A DNA stretch of 64,000 nt, taken from Opitutaceae bacterium TAV5. Lineage in GTDB: Bacteria > Verrucomicrobiota > Verrucomicrobiia > Opitutales > Opitutaceae. Below are positions 25,301 through 31,915 of the stretch, in pieces. The translations under genes were made by a program, and so were the position numbers. The stretch lies in contig CP007053.1 of the NCBI GenBank assembly GCA_000242935.3, positions 4,883,001-4,947,000 of the forward strand, given 5' to 3'. Every line of letters starts with the position of its first letter. Position 1 is the stretch's first letter. Below the pieces are notes generated by a model. It had not been told where the DNA came from, searched no databases, and saw only the letters and a list, made by a program, of their open reading frames with translations.

Positions 25301-27776
25301 GACCAACAACGCCTCCGTCACCGGTTATTCCGTGCCCGTCGATGCGGGCACGCTCGCCGCCCTGCACCAGACTGCGCCGGCCGGCGTCGCCGACACCGCG
25401 ACCGGCGCCCTCAGGCTCGCCGCCGACGGCGTCGCCGACATCCGGATACACGCCATCGACCAGCAGAAGCAGATCACCGCCGCCACGTATCACACCGCGC
25501 CCTTCGACCCGGTCTTCATCGGCGAACGGATTACTTACCAGGTCAGCCTCACACTGCCGCTCGGCACCGTGCCCGATCTCACCGTGGTCGACACGCTGCC
25601 CGCCGGTTTCGCGCTGGCTCCGGGCAGCCCGCCGGTCGTTGCCATCGGAGGCGACATTTCCGACGCCGGGAACATCCCGGCCGTCTCCATCGCAGGCACG
25701 GGCGATCCGTCGCCGCAGACGCTCACCTGGTCCTTCGGCCAGCGCGTCGCCGGCGGCGCGGATCGCACCATCACCATCGACTACACGGTCGATGTGCTCG
25801 ACGTGCCGGCCAACACCGCCGCCGCCAGCCCCGCGCGCATCAACAATGCCACCTACAATTTCACCGGCCTGCCCGGCGACGTCACCAACTTCAACAAGGT
25901 CGGCGTCACCCTCGCCGAGCCCGTGCTCGCGCTGGCCAAGACCCGGCTGCTCCCGGCGGGCGAAAACCTCGTCCGCCCCGGCGACACCGTAAAATTCCGG
26001 CTGACCGTCGCCAACACCGGCAACGCTCCCGCCTGGAATATCGCCCTGCGCGATGTGATCCCGGCCGGCATGCGCGCCGCCGCTCCCGTCCTCGACGCGG
26101 CGACGATCGACGGCGTCGCGCTCGCCCCGCCCAATCCCGCTCTCGCCTGGGATGCGGGGTCCGGCGACTGGACCCTCGCGCTCGACGACACCGCGCCGCT
26201 CCCCGCCGGCAAGGCGCTCGTCGTCGAGTACACCGTCACCGTCGACACCGACAACACGCTCAAGGGCAAGACGCTGACCAACTCCGCCACGGTCGGGGCG
26301 TTTTATTCGAAACCGTCCGCCGACACCCACGCCCGCCGCATCTATCCGGCTGTCGGCCCCTCCACGCAGGATGTCGTCGTCGGCCTCGAAATCCGCGGCT
26401 CCGTCTACAACGACACCGAACCCAACGGCCACAAGGACGCGCAGGAAGACTGGACCGGCGGCCCGACCGTCTGCGTCAATCTCGTCCCCCTTTCCGGCCC
26501 CGCTCCCGCCGGCGCGGTTTACCGCACGGCGACGGTCAACTCCGGGAACGGCGAGTACCTGCTCCCGCTCGTCCCGCCCGGCACATACCGTATCGTTCTG
26601 ACCACTACGGCTGCCGCCACAGGCGCGCAGGCGCCCGCCGCCTGGATGTTCCGCACGCCGCCCGACGGCGTCCGGCCCGTCGCGGTGACGGCCGCCGATC
26701 TCCTTGGCGAGGATTTCGGGCTCTACCAGGGCCGCGCGGTCAGCGGCATCGTTTTCCGCGACACCGGCGACGGTGCCGGCATCGCCAACAACGGCCGCCG
26801 CGACGGCGCCGAATCCGGCCTCGGCGGCGTGACGGTTCGCCTCCTCGACGCCGGCGGCGCCGAACTCGGCAGCACCGCGACCGACGGCTCCGGCGCGTTT
26901 TCCCTCTACATCCCCGACCACGTCGCCACCGGCGCCACGCTCCGCGTCGTGCAGTCCGCCGTCTCCGCGCACATCGCCACCGGCGGGCATCCCTCCGCCG
27001 CTTACGACCGCGCCGACCGCACGATCACCGTCACCACGAACGGCGCGGCCATCGGCGGGCTGGAATTCGGCAACGTCCCGGAGAACGTGCTCCTCACCGA
27101 TGGCGCGCAGACGATCCTGCCCGGCGGCACGGCGTTTTACCGGCACACCTTCATCGCCGGCACGGGGGGCACGGTGACGTTCACGCTCTCCTCCGCCGCC
27201 TCGCCCGCGATTCCGTGGACCCAGGTGGTCCTCGCCGATCCCTCCGGCAACGGCACACCCGGCGCCGTCATCGAGGGTGCGGCCATCCCCGTGACGGCGG
27301 GCCAGGAATATCATCTCGTCGTGCGGCACAATGCTCCCGACGGCGCGCCCTGGGGCGCGGTCAACCCGGTCACGCTCACCGCGACCTTCGCCTTTGCCGG
27401 TTCCTCCGGTCTCCCCGACGCGGCCCTCACCCGGCAGGATGTCACCACTGTCGGGGCCACTGCCAGCGCCGGCCTGCAACTCGTCAAGACCGTGGACCGG
27501 AGCACCGCGCTGCCCGGCCAGGAACTCGTCTACACGATCGCCTGGACCAACACCGGCGCGGGTCCGCTGACAGATCTCTTCATCGCCGACTCCACGCCGG
27601 CTTACACGGTTTTCGTGAGCGCGGCGGCCATCACCCCGCTGCCGGCCGGCCTCACGCTCGACCGCATCGACGCCCCGGCCGCCGACGCCACCGGAGCCAT
27701 TCGCTGGGTCTTCACCGGCTCGCTCGCTCCCGGTGCCGAGGGCGCGGTCACTTTCAAAGTCAGGGTCGAGGATTAA
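19392..27776 (+). CDS. Giant DUF11-repeat (fimbria/adhesin-like) surface protein
   Basis: The 2794-residue protein begins with a signal peptide (VVAALLALWFLPAAQAAPA). It is built almost entirely of DUF11/isopeptide-type Ig modules, whose starts are marked by a conserved Lys-Thr: LSKTVSASRI (about 449), VAKTGRNVTAGETG (1194), LAKTLLDSTTEP (1655), VEKTVRNVTLSG (1839), LAKTRLLPAGENL (2180), LVKTVDRSTALPG (2696). Two SdrD_B-like modules lie near 2331 (EIRGSVYNDTEPNGHKD) and 2449 (SGIVFRDTGDGAG). In related fimbrial proteins such lysines form intramolecular isopeptide bonds; that is inferred here. It ends in a module strand (EGAVTFKVRVED) without a known cell-wall or PEP-CTERM signal. The ATG at 19392 overlaps the barrel gene's stop, so the two are probably made together. 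Likely a long adhesin or surface fibre. Confidence 0.87.
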   Translation: MNVSSGSFSASRFPGVSVVAALLALWFLPAAQAAPAVSATNATGFEAAEAGRSFMTIDGVWNGSQEVTATTGDTFVVTWTNSGDATAFDFAPSVTLPDGFHYVAGTATLNGAAVTATQTGSTLVFNLGGFDLAAGASAIIRYGVYADASVPDGTRQLVHRHTYALTDGGALLTPAPAAGPQQNIVVQAGASTLSITPSQQTRAVGQTATFTVTITNTGLGGLFDVVLDQSAIAPASDTLRLLTIAQTSPAGRPAAVSGTGGSILTLGYLAPGESFSATVTAEVLACGDIVNTAATDDRAHRTAASGKASVQLDLRQPLVGYSAPSVTLDYNVPVTVTIPVANTGLGDARNFTLHTTLPGLGVTVSSVAAGWTYSATTGVFTLNDNGGTVANGATATLAFDLEATDICNDSGAGSVFYEARYTNGCDDPYTIPQAIGSIAAAADAPSLTLSKTVSASRIATGEPGSWTLTLSATHFTNIATESITVTDTVSPLVTILNPGSLPAGVTWNGTTRTLAWTVARNTLSAPQSVEIDFAVSDDPCDAGQIVGNTAGVTAVTTRGCALAASASAGFLITNNPGRYANQYFNVTGTPAGGIYETGAPTADSTRDAGEGEFIPFEANYEFGAAYPGIWTGTTYEDGFGGVAGMTLVPGSLTIRRDGGAPVPVPASAVTTLSPGFRIDLGFLAQAGWFGSDPVAGHRITLDYQVTAPDAALAGAATRAVTQLTTLDLELGDTGTPDGCGVTTQTKFTQGAFYTIGRAVAAITLSMAPQIDVCKEEALTITLDNVDAHQTENLLVTLFTGTAFTYDPAQTPVYGDVFASGYAIAHNANGGVDPSFTITRTGHAGGTGPLTGAGTITVRVVRKVTGTTATTGLNAEVRYDSWQTEAAAARVYSTATAWAPQLVRTATLALTSTPGTLPVTGSTVTFVNYVTNTNAGTAWGAKLDIDLPAGLEMDAAATLATNNANAGFPVAVGGQQLAWALGDILPGETRVITVVATVAATGQCEIAPNPTGIRASWGCDGSAFTETARAQPVFVFPRGQMQVVHDSSGSLARLCDLGEVIIIVRNTGATAIRDAIVREILPSAQGLSLEPGSVQYSVNGGGWTSAADPSVSGDTHTWTAAQIPALAKLVPVGAEIDGVTTHTVRIRFALRATTALAGTSPVLNASATATVACGDLVDSPAQPFTIPVDQPRIVVAKTGRNVTAGETGFVETVYGGQGDEIEWRIEIKNTNTRDEAAHFIRLSDALSGSGGTALITGPGHTGGTDLAPGQVIAIPDLAPGASAEYLITEILGANCVTADPATSVSWGCSAPAAGQHNAVTAPGAPTDSARIVMQPSIAGAAEIAQTITYLPGGRARIDVEILNRGGNAFDLVVTNTFPNSQMVLDETVAPTFGNHVTTYYPTRDSVITGVTYDSTTDTVAPKFTFRNGGSAKPMLRYGDKVTLTYYVRSTVFDTDFADAFPELATEDTPNGRDPAPPAPGTNTVRVDYRNSCAGSGFSSVGATIDLRSPNLSVTGVGPNGGNTVITGTDPQTYTFTITNVGDADSVADFITIDFPVLGSGWTVQSITFSTTGTAGSGGNSASQAGGVWTLTPGQLGTLAAGQSITVSATLAYSGTPGPLSLVLRVRGEARGQDPGVSAPGNYSYDQRGQRIVGVELAKTLLDSTTEPDSAGATVFVGEEATFRLRARFFGAEADITGVTLRDTPADSSGGGLAHTGLAFVRSAATTDNKVATTLAAPVPVAAPASVAASRVNHTAASISQADVLAGDAVIENDLTVRVLNLAANTDGKTLRNNLGLEFTYLGQRFRSNDSDDGFSASGSPASSANLHRQSDLTVRRPQLAVEKTVRNVTLSGAFAATAGGQAGDVIEYRLVVTNPAAAGAPLYNLVVTDTVPAPFSLDAGTVGADTTGGGTVDVASTGGVTGGPGGTLALDETNTPVPDAGRNLARLDPGRSVTILYRGTLEATVNPSQTLTNNASVTGYSVPVDAGTLAALHQTAPAGVADTATGALRLAADGVADIRIHAIDQQKQITAATYHTAPFDPVFIGERITYQVSLTLPLGTVPDLTVVDTLPAGFALAPGSPPVVAIGGDISDAGNIPAVSIAGTGDPSPQTLTWSFGQRVAGGADRTITIDYTVDVLDVPANTAAASPARINNATYNFTGLPGDVTNFNKVGVTLAEPVLALAKTRLLPAGENLVRPGDTVKFRLTVANTGNAPAWNIALRDVIPAGMRAAAPVLDAATIDGVALAPPNPALAWDAGSGDWTLALDDTAPLPAGKALVVEYTVTVDTDNTLKGKTLTNSATVGAFYSKPSADTHARRIYPAVGPSTQDVVVGLEIRGSVYNDTEPNGHKDAQEDWTGGPTVCVNLVPLSGPAPAGAVYRTATVNSGNGEYLLPLVPPGTYRIVLTTTAAATGAQAPAAWMFRTPPDGVRPVAVTAADLLGEDFGLYQGRAVSGIVFRDTGDGAGIANNGRRDGAESGLGGVTVRLLDAGGAELGSTATDGSGAFSLYIPDHVATGATLRVVQSAVSAHIATGGHPSAAYDRADRTITVTTNGAAIGGLEFGNVPENVLLTDGAQTILPGGTAFYRHTFIAGTGGTVTFTLSSAASPAIPWTQVVLADPSGNGTPGAVIEGAAIPVTAGQEYHLVVRHNAPDGAPWGAVNPVTLTATFAFAGSSGLPDAALTRQDVTTVGATASAGLQLVKTVDRSTALPGQELVYTIAWTNTGAGPLTDLFIADSTPAYTVFVSAAAITPLPAGLTLDRIDAPAADATGAIRWVFTGSLAPGAEGAVTFKVRVED

Positions 27777-27879
27777 CCCTGGGGCTAAATATTGCTAACG
27801 TAATGCAAGTCTTTAAAGTAATTTCGGAATACAGAACCAGCGAAAAGTGGCCGATCAAGGGAACAAGGAACCAGCAGAT

Positions 27880-28752
27880 ATGAAAGCACCGACAGAACCG
27901 GCCTGTGGCCGCAAAGACTCCCGCGCGCGATATCCTGCTTTCATTTTAACCACGGATTGCACGGATTTTTGCAGATTACACGGATGGAAAGTTACTTCCT
28001 GGAATGAAATCCCTGCCTTTATCCGGTTTTTCATCCGTGTAATCCGTGGTAAAAAAATCCACGGACGGCGGCCCGGCAGCGCTGCTGGCCGTTTCCGGTG
28101 TTTTTTGCGGGGGCCGGCCCTTGCCGTCTGGCTGCTGCTGATTCCCGGCCTGCCCCTGCGGGCGCAGCTCACCTGGACCTCCACCCGCGTCGAACTCACG
28201 CCCGCGTCCGGCGACACCGTGCTCACCGCGGCGTATCCTTTCGAAAACAAGTCGGAAAAGACCGTCCGCATCCTCGATATCCATTCCTCCTGCGGCTGCA
28301 CCGTCCCGGAACTCGAACGGAAAAGCTACGCCCCGGGCGAGAAGGGGGAACTGAAAGCCACGTTTACCATCGGCTCCCGCCAGGGCCTGCAAACCAAACT
28401 GATCACCGTCCGTACCGATGCCGGCGATACCGTGTTGCAGTTTGTTGCAAATCTCTATCAGCGACTGGAAATCACTCCGCGACTCGTTATCATCAGAGGT
28501 CCGGACAACACGCCCCGCCCCGTAAAACTCGCTTTCCGTGCCGACGGTCCCGTCACGCATGTCACCCTTTCCGAACCCGGCCCCGCCTTCCGCCTCAAGC
28601 TCACCGAGGACAAACCCGGTTCCGACTACACCCTCGTCGTCACGCCGGCCGAGGGCGCTGTCTCCGAAAGCCGCGCCACCGTCATCGTCCACAGCAAGGG
28701 TGCATCGGGCATCGATTACACGGACAGCCTCTTTCTGCGCCGCACGCCCTGA
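27880..28752 (+). CDS. DUF1573 secreted protein with repeat-derived N-terminus
   Basis: A 290-residue protein. The C-terminal two thirds are a typical DUF1573 Ig-like domain with the hallmark HSSCGCTVPELE (about residues 135-146), PGEKGELKATFT and a second domain. An apparent signal helix (ALAVWLLLIPGLPLRAQ, about residues 75-91) precedes it. The start ATG at 27880 has an AAGGA-like ribosome-binding site about 10 bases upstream. Between this start and the signal helix, residues about 22-59 (ILTTDCTDFCRLHGW... IRVIRGKKI) are encoded by a fold-back repeat (27944-28057), so either the repeat inserted in frame and lengthened the leader, or translation really starts downstream, for instance at a TTG just before the helix. 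Function is unknown; it follows the giant DUF11 gene by about 100 bp. Confidence 0.75.
   Translation: MKAPTEPACGRKDSRARYPAFILTTDCTDFCRLHGWKVTSWNEIPAFIRFFIRVIRGKKIHGRRPGSAAGRFRCFLRGPALAVWLLLIPGLPLRAQLTWTSTRVELTPASGDTVLTAAYPFENKSEKTVRILDIHSSCGCTVPELERKSYAPGEKGELKATFTIGSRQGLQTKLITVRTDAGDTVLQFVANLYQRLEITPRLVIIRGPDNTPRPVKLAFRADGPVTHVTLSEPGPAFRLKLTEDKPGSDYTLVVTPAEGAVSESRATVIVHSKGASGIDYTDSLFLRRTP
27944..28057. repeat. Fold-back element, ACCACGGATT family, within a coding sequence
   Basis: The left arm TTTTAACCACGGATTGCACG (27944-27963, continuing to 27966) pairs with the right arm (28033-28057, ATCCGTGTAATCCGTGGT plus an A-run). The roughly 65-nt middle also pairs partly. A+T-rich arms in a GC-rich genome mark it as a distinct element. 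It lies inside the 5' part of the DUF1573 reading frame and keeps the frame open. Confidence 0.85.
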
Positions 28753-28788
28753 ACCGCCCCGTCTTCCCGCCGCCTTTCCGCTCAAACC

Positions 28789-28914
28789 ATGAACAGATTG
28801 ACAAAAATCCAGGCCATGTATTCCGACGAAAATGGAAATCCTCCCTCCTCCCTCGCTATCGCCATTGCCGTGCTCCTGCTCGCGATCTGCGTGATCCTTG
28901 TCCTTACCAGCTGA
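28789..28914 (+). CDS. Tiny single-pass membrane protein (41 aa), candidate
   Basis: A 41-codon ORF starting MNRLTKIQAMYSDENGNPPS, followed by one hydrophobic helix (SLAIAIAVLLLAICVILVLTS) to the stop. An internal ATG at 28816 would give a 32-residue version. The ribosome-binding site is weak. It lies 36 bp after the DUF1573 gene, on the same strand as the DUF11 cluster. A second tiny membrane ORF follows at 28963. The clean polar head plus helix layout is the main reason to think it is real; no family is recognised. Confidence 0.45.
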   Translation: MNRLTKIQAMYSDENGNPPSSLAIAIAVLLLAICVILVLTS

Positions 28915-28962
28915 TGTGCTCCGCCTGTCTTTTCCGGCTGCATCTTTTTGACGTCCTGTACC

Positions 28963-29067
28963 ATGTCTTTTGATCCGGACGTGAAGGCCACCGCGTTGCC
29001 GACCGTTGCGCCCGTCATCCCGGTGGCCTCTTTTATCTTTGTGCCGGTTGTATTTCTCGTGAGCTGA
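28963..29067 (+). CDS. Tiny single-pass membrane protein (34 aa), candidate
   Basis: A 34-codon ORF, beginning MSFDPDVKATALPTVAPVIP and ending in a hydrophobic segment VASFIFVPVVFLVS. Its layout (short acidic head, C-terminal helix ending near V/T-S) parallels the neighbouring 41-residue ORF, though sequence similarity is slight. It sits 36 bp before the TTG start chosen for the histidine kinase. It could be an accessory membrane peptide of that kinase or a chance ORF. Confidence 0.35.
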   Translation: MSFDPDVKATALPTVAPVIPVASFIFVPVVFLVS

Positions 29068-29103
29068 GCCGCAATCCCGGCGGCCCCTCGACCTCCCGAC
29101 CTG

Positions 29104-31197
29104 TTGTTCCTGCCCGTCCCGCATCCTCCCGCGTCTTTCCGGTCGCCCGGGTATCCCTCGCCGGCGTGGTGGCTTGTTGTCCTTGCCGTCGCCGCAATCC
29201 TCGGAGGATCGGCTGCATTTTACCGGGGCACGCACGGACTGGTCCCGGAAAAGAAGGCGCTGCTTGTCCCCGGTGCGCCCGGCATCGAAGCGTTCTGGCT
29301 GCCGGAAAACGCGGCACCGGAAGGGTACCCGGCGCTGACCATCGGCCGGGTCGCGGAGCTGGACCGGCTCGGCGCCTTTGTGCCTCTGGGAGGCCCCGGG
29401 TCACCGCGGGAGCAGAACCGCCGGATCAACGAGGAACGCTGGTACCGGATCACCATCGACAATCGCGCGGGTGCGCGCAGCGACGGGGTGTTGGATCTCA
29501 TCTTGCGAAGCTACGACCGGTCCGTGTTCTACACACCGGCCCCGGACGGCGGCTGGCAGGAACGCATCTGTGGTGCCTCCACCTCGCCGCGCGATCCCCG
29601 GCAGACCGAACGCTGGATGGCCTTCGATGTGGAGCTGCCTGCCGGCCAGTCGCTGACGGCTTATCTGCATGTGAGGGATTACAACCGGTTGCCCTCGCGG
29701 TTTCTCTACTGGCCGAACCGGGAAGATTTCATCGACCGGGAGCTGCTCACTTATGGCCAGTATATCGCCTGGTTCTCGCTCTGGGGCGGGATGCTGGCCG
29801 TGGCGGTTTTTTTCTACGCCATGCTGCGCCAGGACAACCAGTTTCATTATGCGATCTTTGTCGGGTTGACCGGTCTGCTGACGTGGTTGAGCAGCACGCT
29901 CGGATCATTGCTTTACGAGTGGCCGGTGCCGTCGGTGCCTCCCGAGACGGTGATGTCGATCATGGGCTGCCTGATCATGCACCGCCTGTGTCTCTTCGCC
30001 CGCTATTTTCTGGAGACGCCGGGAAAAGATCGCCGGCTCGATCGCCGGCTCCGGCGTTTGCAGGCGGTGGCCTTGTGGTGGCTGCTCACGGTCGTAGCCA
30101 GTTTCTGGCCGTCGGTCTCACTGGCCTACCTGCAGGTATATACGGTGCTGGTCGTGTTTTTCCTCGGCACGGTTTTGTGGACGGGCGTGCTTCGCTGGCG
30201 GGCAGGCTGTCTGCAGGCCCGGTATCTTCTGCTGGCGTTCGCCCCTTACGGAATGGTGTCGGTGGTCTGGATGTTTCTGGCCACCGGCGACGCCACCGGA
30301 TACGACGAGACCCGGATGCTCCTGCTGCTGGGCACCGCGCTCCACCTGGTGCTGCTTACGCTGGCGACGGCTTTCCGGCAGCGGGCTCTGCTCGACGAGA
30401 ATCTGCGGATGCAATCCAGCTACACGGCGAGCCTGGAAAAGGAGGTCGAGGAGCGCACGCGCGAGTTGCAGCAACTGAGCGGAAACCTCGCGAACATGGT
30501 GGGCGAACGCAACCGGATCCTGGCGGTGATCGGCCACGATCTGCGCGGGCCGGCCAGTTCGCTGCAATCGCTCACGCGCATCCTTGCCGACAATGCGGAG
30601 AGTTTCTCACGCGAGGAACTCGCGGGCATGGCCAACGAGATCGCGCGCGCCTGCCTGTTGCAGACCGAGCTGCTCAACAACCTGCTCCTCTGGAGCACCT
30701 CGCGCATGGAGGGCGACGCCGCGGGCGGGCAGCGCGTCGATGTGCGCGAGGCGATGGCGGACGTGTCGCGGCTGCTCGAATGGGCGGGCGGGGCGAAGGG
30801 GCTGTCGATCGTCAACGGCGTGCCCGCCGGGCTCGTCGTGCAGGCGCATCCGCAGCATCTGCAGGCCATCCTCCGCAACCTGCTGGTCAACGCGATCAAG
30901 TTCACGCCGCCGGGCGGCACGGTCATCGTGACCGCCGGCCACAGCCTGCGCGGAGACGGGATGATCGAGATCCGCGTGCGCGACACCGGCGTGGGCATCG
31001 CGCCGGAGCGCCTCGCGCTGCTGCTCAAGGCGGCGGTCAAGAGCATGCCCGGCACGAACGCGGAACGGGGCGCGGGCATCGGGCTCACGCTTTGCAGCGA
31101 CCTGGCCCGCGTCGCCGGCGGAGACATCCGCATCGAGAGCACGCCGGGCGTCGGCACCACCGTTGCCGTCCGCCTGCCATCCGTAACTGAAAAATGA
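29104..31197 (+). CDS. 7TM-DISM sensor histidine kinase
   Basis: The 697-residue kinase has an N-terminal membrane segment (WWLVVLAVAAILGGSAAFY), then an extracytoplasmic beta-sandwich of the 7TMR-DISM extracellular type (about 40-205, e.g. RWYRITIDNRAG). Seven hydrophobic helices follow (about 215-420), then a coiled-coil SYTASLEKEVEERTRELQQL. The HisKA domain contains the phospho-acceptor in AVIGHDLRGPASSLQSL (H about 478). The ATPase domain has the N-box ILRNLLVNAIKFTPPGG, RDTGVGIAPE and GAGIGLTLC. The first codon is a TTG at 29104; the exact start is uncertain. The stop overlaps the next gene by 4 bp. DISM sensors are thought to bind carbohydrates or similar ligands; its position after the DUF11 cluster suggests control of, or by, that surface structure, but no response regulator adjoins it. 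Confidence 0.88.
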   Translation: MFLPVPHPPASFRSPGYPSPAWWLVVLAVAAILGGSAAFYRGTHGLVPEKKALLVPGAPGIEAFWLPENAAPEGYPALTIGRVAELDRLGAFVPLGGPGSPREQNRRINEERWYRITIDNRAGARSDGVLDLILRSYDRSVFYTPAPDGGWQERICGASTSPRDPRQTERWMAFDVELPAGQSLTAYLHVRDYNRLPSRFLYWPNREDFIDRELLTYGQYIAWFSLWGGMLAVAVFFYAMLRQDNQFHYAIFVGLTGLLTWLSSTLGSLLYEWPVPSVPPETVMSIMGCLIMHRLCLFARYFLETPGKDRRLDRRLRRLQAVALWWLLTVVASFWPSVSLAYLQVYTVLVVFFLGTVLWTGVLRWRAGCLQARYLLLAFAPYGMVSVVWMFLATGDATGYDETRMLLLLGTALHLVLLTLATAFRQRALLDENLRMQSSYTASLEKEVEERTRELQQLSGNLANMVGERNRILAVIGHDLRGPASSLQSLTRILADNAESFSREELAGMANEIARACLLQTELLNNLLLWSTSRMEGDAAGGQRVDVREAMADVSRLLEWAGGAKGLSIVNGVPAGLVVQAHPQHLQAILRNLLVNAIKFTPPGGTVIVTAGHSLRGDGMIEIRVRDTGVGIAPERLALLLKAAVKSMPGTNAERGAGIGLTLCSDLARVAGGDIRIESTPGVGTTVAVRLPSVTEK

Positions 31198-31670
31198 ATA
31201 CGAACGGGAAAAAATTGCGGAGGCTCGCCGGACCGGGACCGGTTTTCTGCCTGCGCCTTTTCCTGACACTGCTGCTGGCCGCGGCGGGCGTGCTCAAGCT
31301 GGCGGACGTCGGTGCGTTTGCCGCCGACATCGAGAACTACCGCCTGCTGCCGGCGGGCGCCCCGCTCGCGCTGGCCGCCCTGCTGCCGTGGCTGGAGGTC
31401 ACGCTGGCGATCGCCTGGTGGGTGCCGCGGCTGCGGCTGCCGGCGGGCGTGGTCGCCCTGGCGATGCTGGAGGTGTTCACGGCGGTCGTCGCCTCGGCGT
31501 GGTGGCAGGGGCTCGCTATCCCCGCCGGTTGCTTCGGCCGGGTTTTCCCGTTGTCGTTGCAGGATGTGGTGTTTCGCAACTTTGTGGTGATTCTGGCCGC
31601 CGGCGCGCTGCTGCTCGCGGATATCCGGGAGGCGCACAGAACACGGCCGGGGAGGCAGGACCGCTCCTGA
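31194..31670 (+). CDS. MauE/DoxX-like small membrane protein
   Basis: A 158-residue protein with about four hydrophobic helices (CLRLFLTLLLAAAGVLKLAD, LALAALLPWLEVTLAIAWWV, VVALAMLEVFTAVVASAWWQ, NFVVILAAGALLLADI). The conserved KLADVGAFAADIENYRLLP segment is typical of the MauE/DoxX-like superfamily (compare K-x-x-x-F...I-x-x-Y-x-L-L-P). Members support electron transfer or disulfide/cofactor maturation at the membrane, sometimes next to DUF1573-type proteins. The ATG overlaps the histidine-kinase stop (ATGA), so the two are probably co-translated. A Cys in IPAGCFGRV could be redox-relevant, but no definite function is evident. Confidence 0.75.
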   Translation: MNTNGKKLRRLAGPGPVFCLRLFLTLLLAAAGVLKLADVGAFAADIENYRLLPAGAPLALAALLPWLEVTLAIAWWVPRLRLPAGVVALAMLEVFTAVVASAWWQGLAIPAGCFGRVFPLSLQDVVFRNFVVILAAGALLLADIREAHRTRPGRQDRS

Positions 31671-31678
31671 TCCGGGGA

Positions 31679-31795
31679 GAATGGCCACAAAAAACACGAA
31701 AAATCATTCTGTCCGGCGAGAGTCTCCCGCGCGCTTATAAGCGCGCGGGAGGATTTCGTCCGCGGTGTGTTTTTTCGTGTTTTTTGTGGCCATTC
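31679..31795. repeat. Fold-back element, GGCCACAAAAAACACG family, copy 1
   Basis: Complementary arms of about 25 nt (31679-31703, and 31770-31795) begin GAATGGCCACAAAAAACACG and end in the reverse complement. In the centre is a perfect 28-bp palindrome at 31724-31751 (CTCCCGCGCGCTTA and its complement). A homologous copy in the opposite orientation lies at 61225-61340. The element lies just after the MauE-like gene. Confidence 0.88.
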
Positions 31796-31915
31796 TGCCA
31801 GTCTGCCGGCTTTCCCTTTTCGCGTACCCCTCTCCCGGGTTTTTCTGCAAGCCGGATGCACCTTGTACAGGTCGACTTGCATTCTCCTTAACAAGACCTT
31901 CACATTGCCGGCTTC

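Noticed and set aside
19257-27479. A very long open frame (about 2740 codons) on the minus strand, opposite the giant DUF11 gene
   Set aside because: It mirrors the GC-rich codon pattern of the plus-strand gene. Its translation is Gly/Arg/Asp/Ala-rich with no signal peptide or domain, while the plus-strand protein has a signal and clear repeats.
13426-27776. Regular repeats in the DUF11 genes as a possible CRISPR or recent tandem DNA duplication
   Set aside because: The repetition is at protein-module level with diverged DNA and irregular spacing; no direct-repeat/spacer pattern exists.
29166-31190. A second long plus-strand frame through the 7TM kinase gene
   Set aside because: It is another frame of the kinase, Arg/Gly/Ala-rich, and lacks kinase motifs, which are all in the annotated frame.
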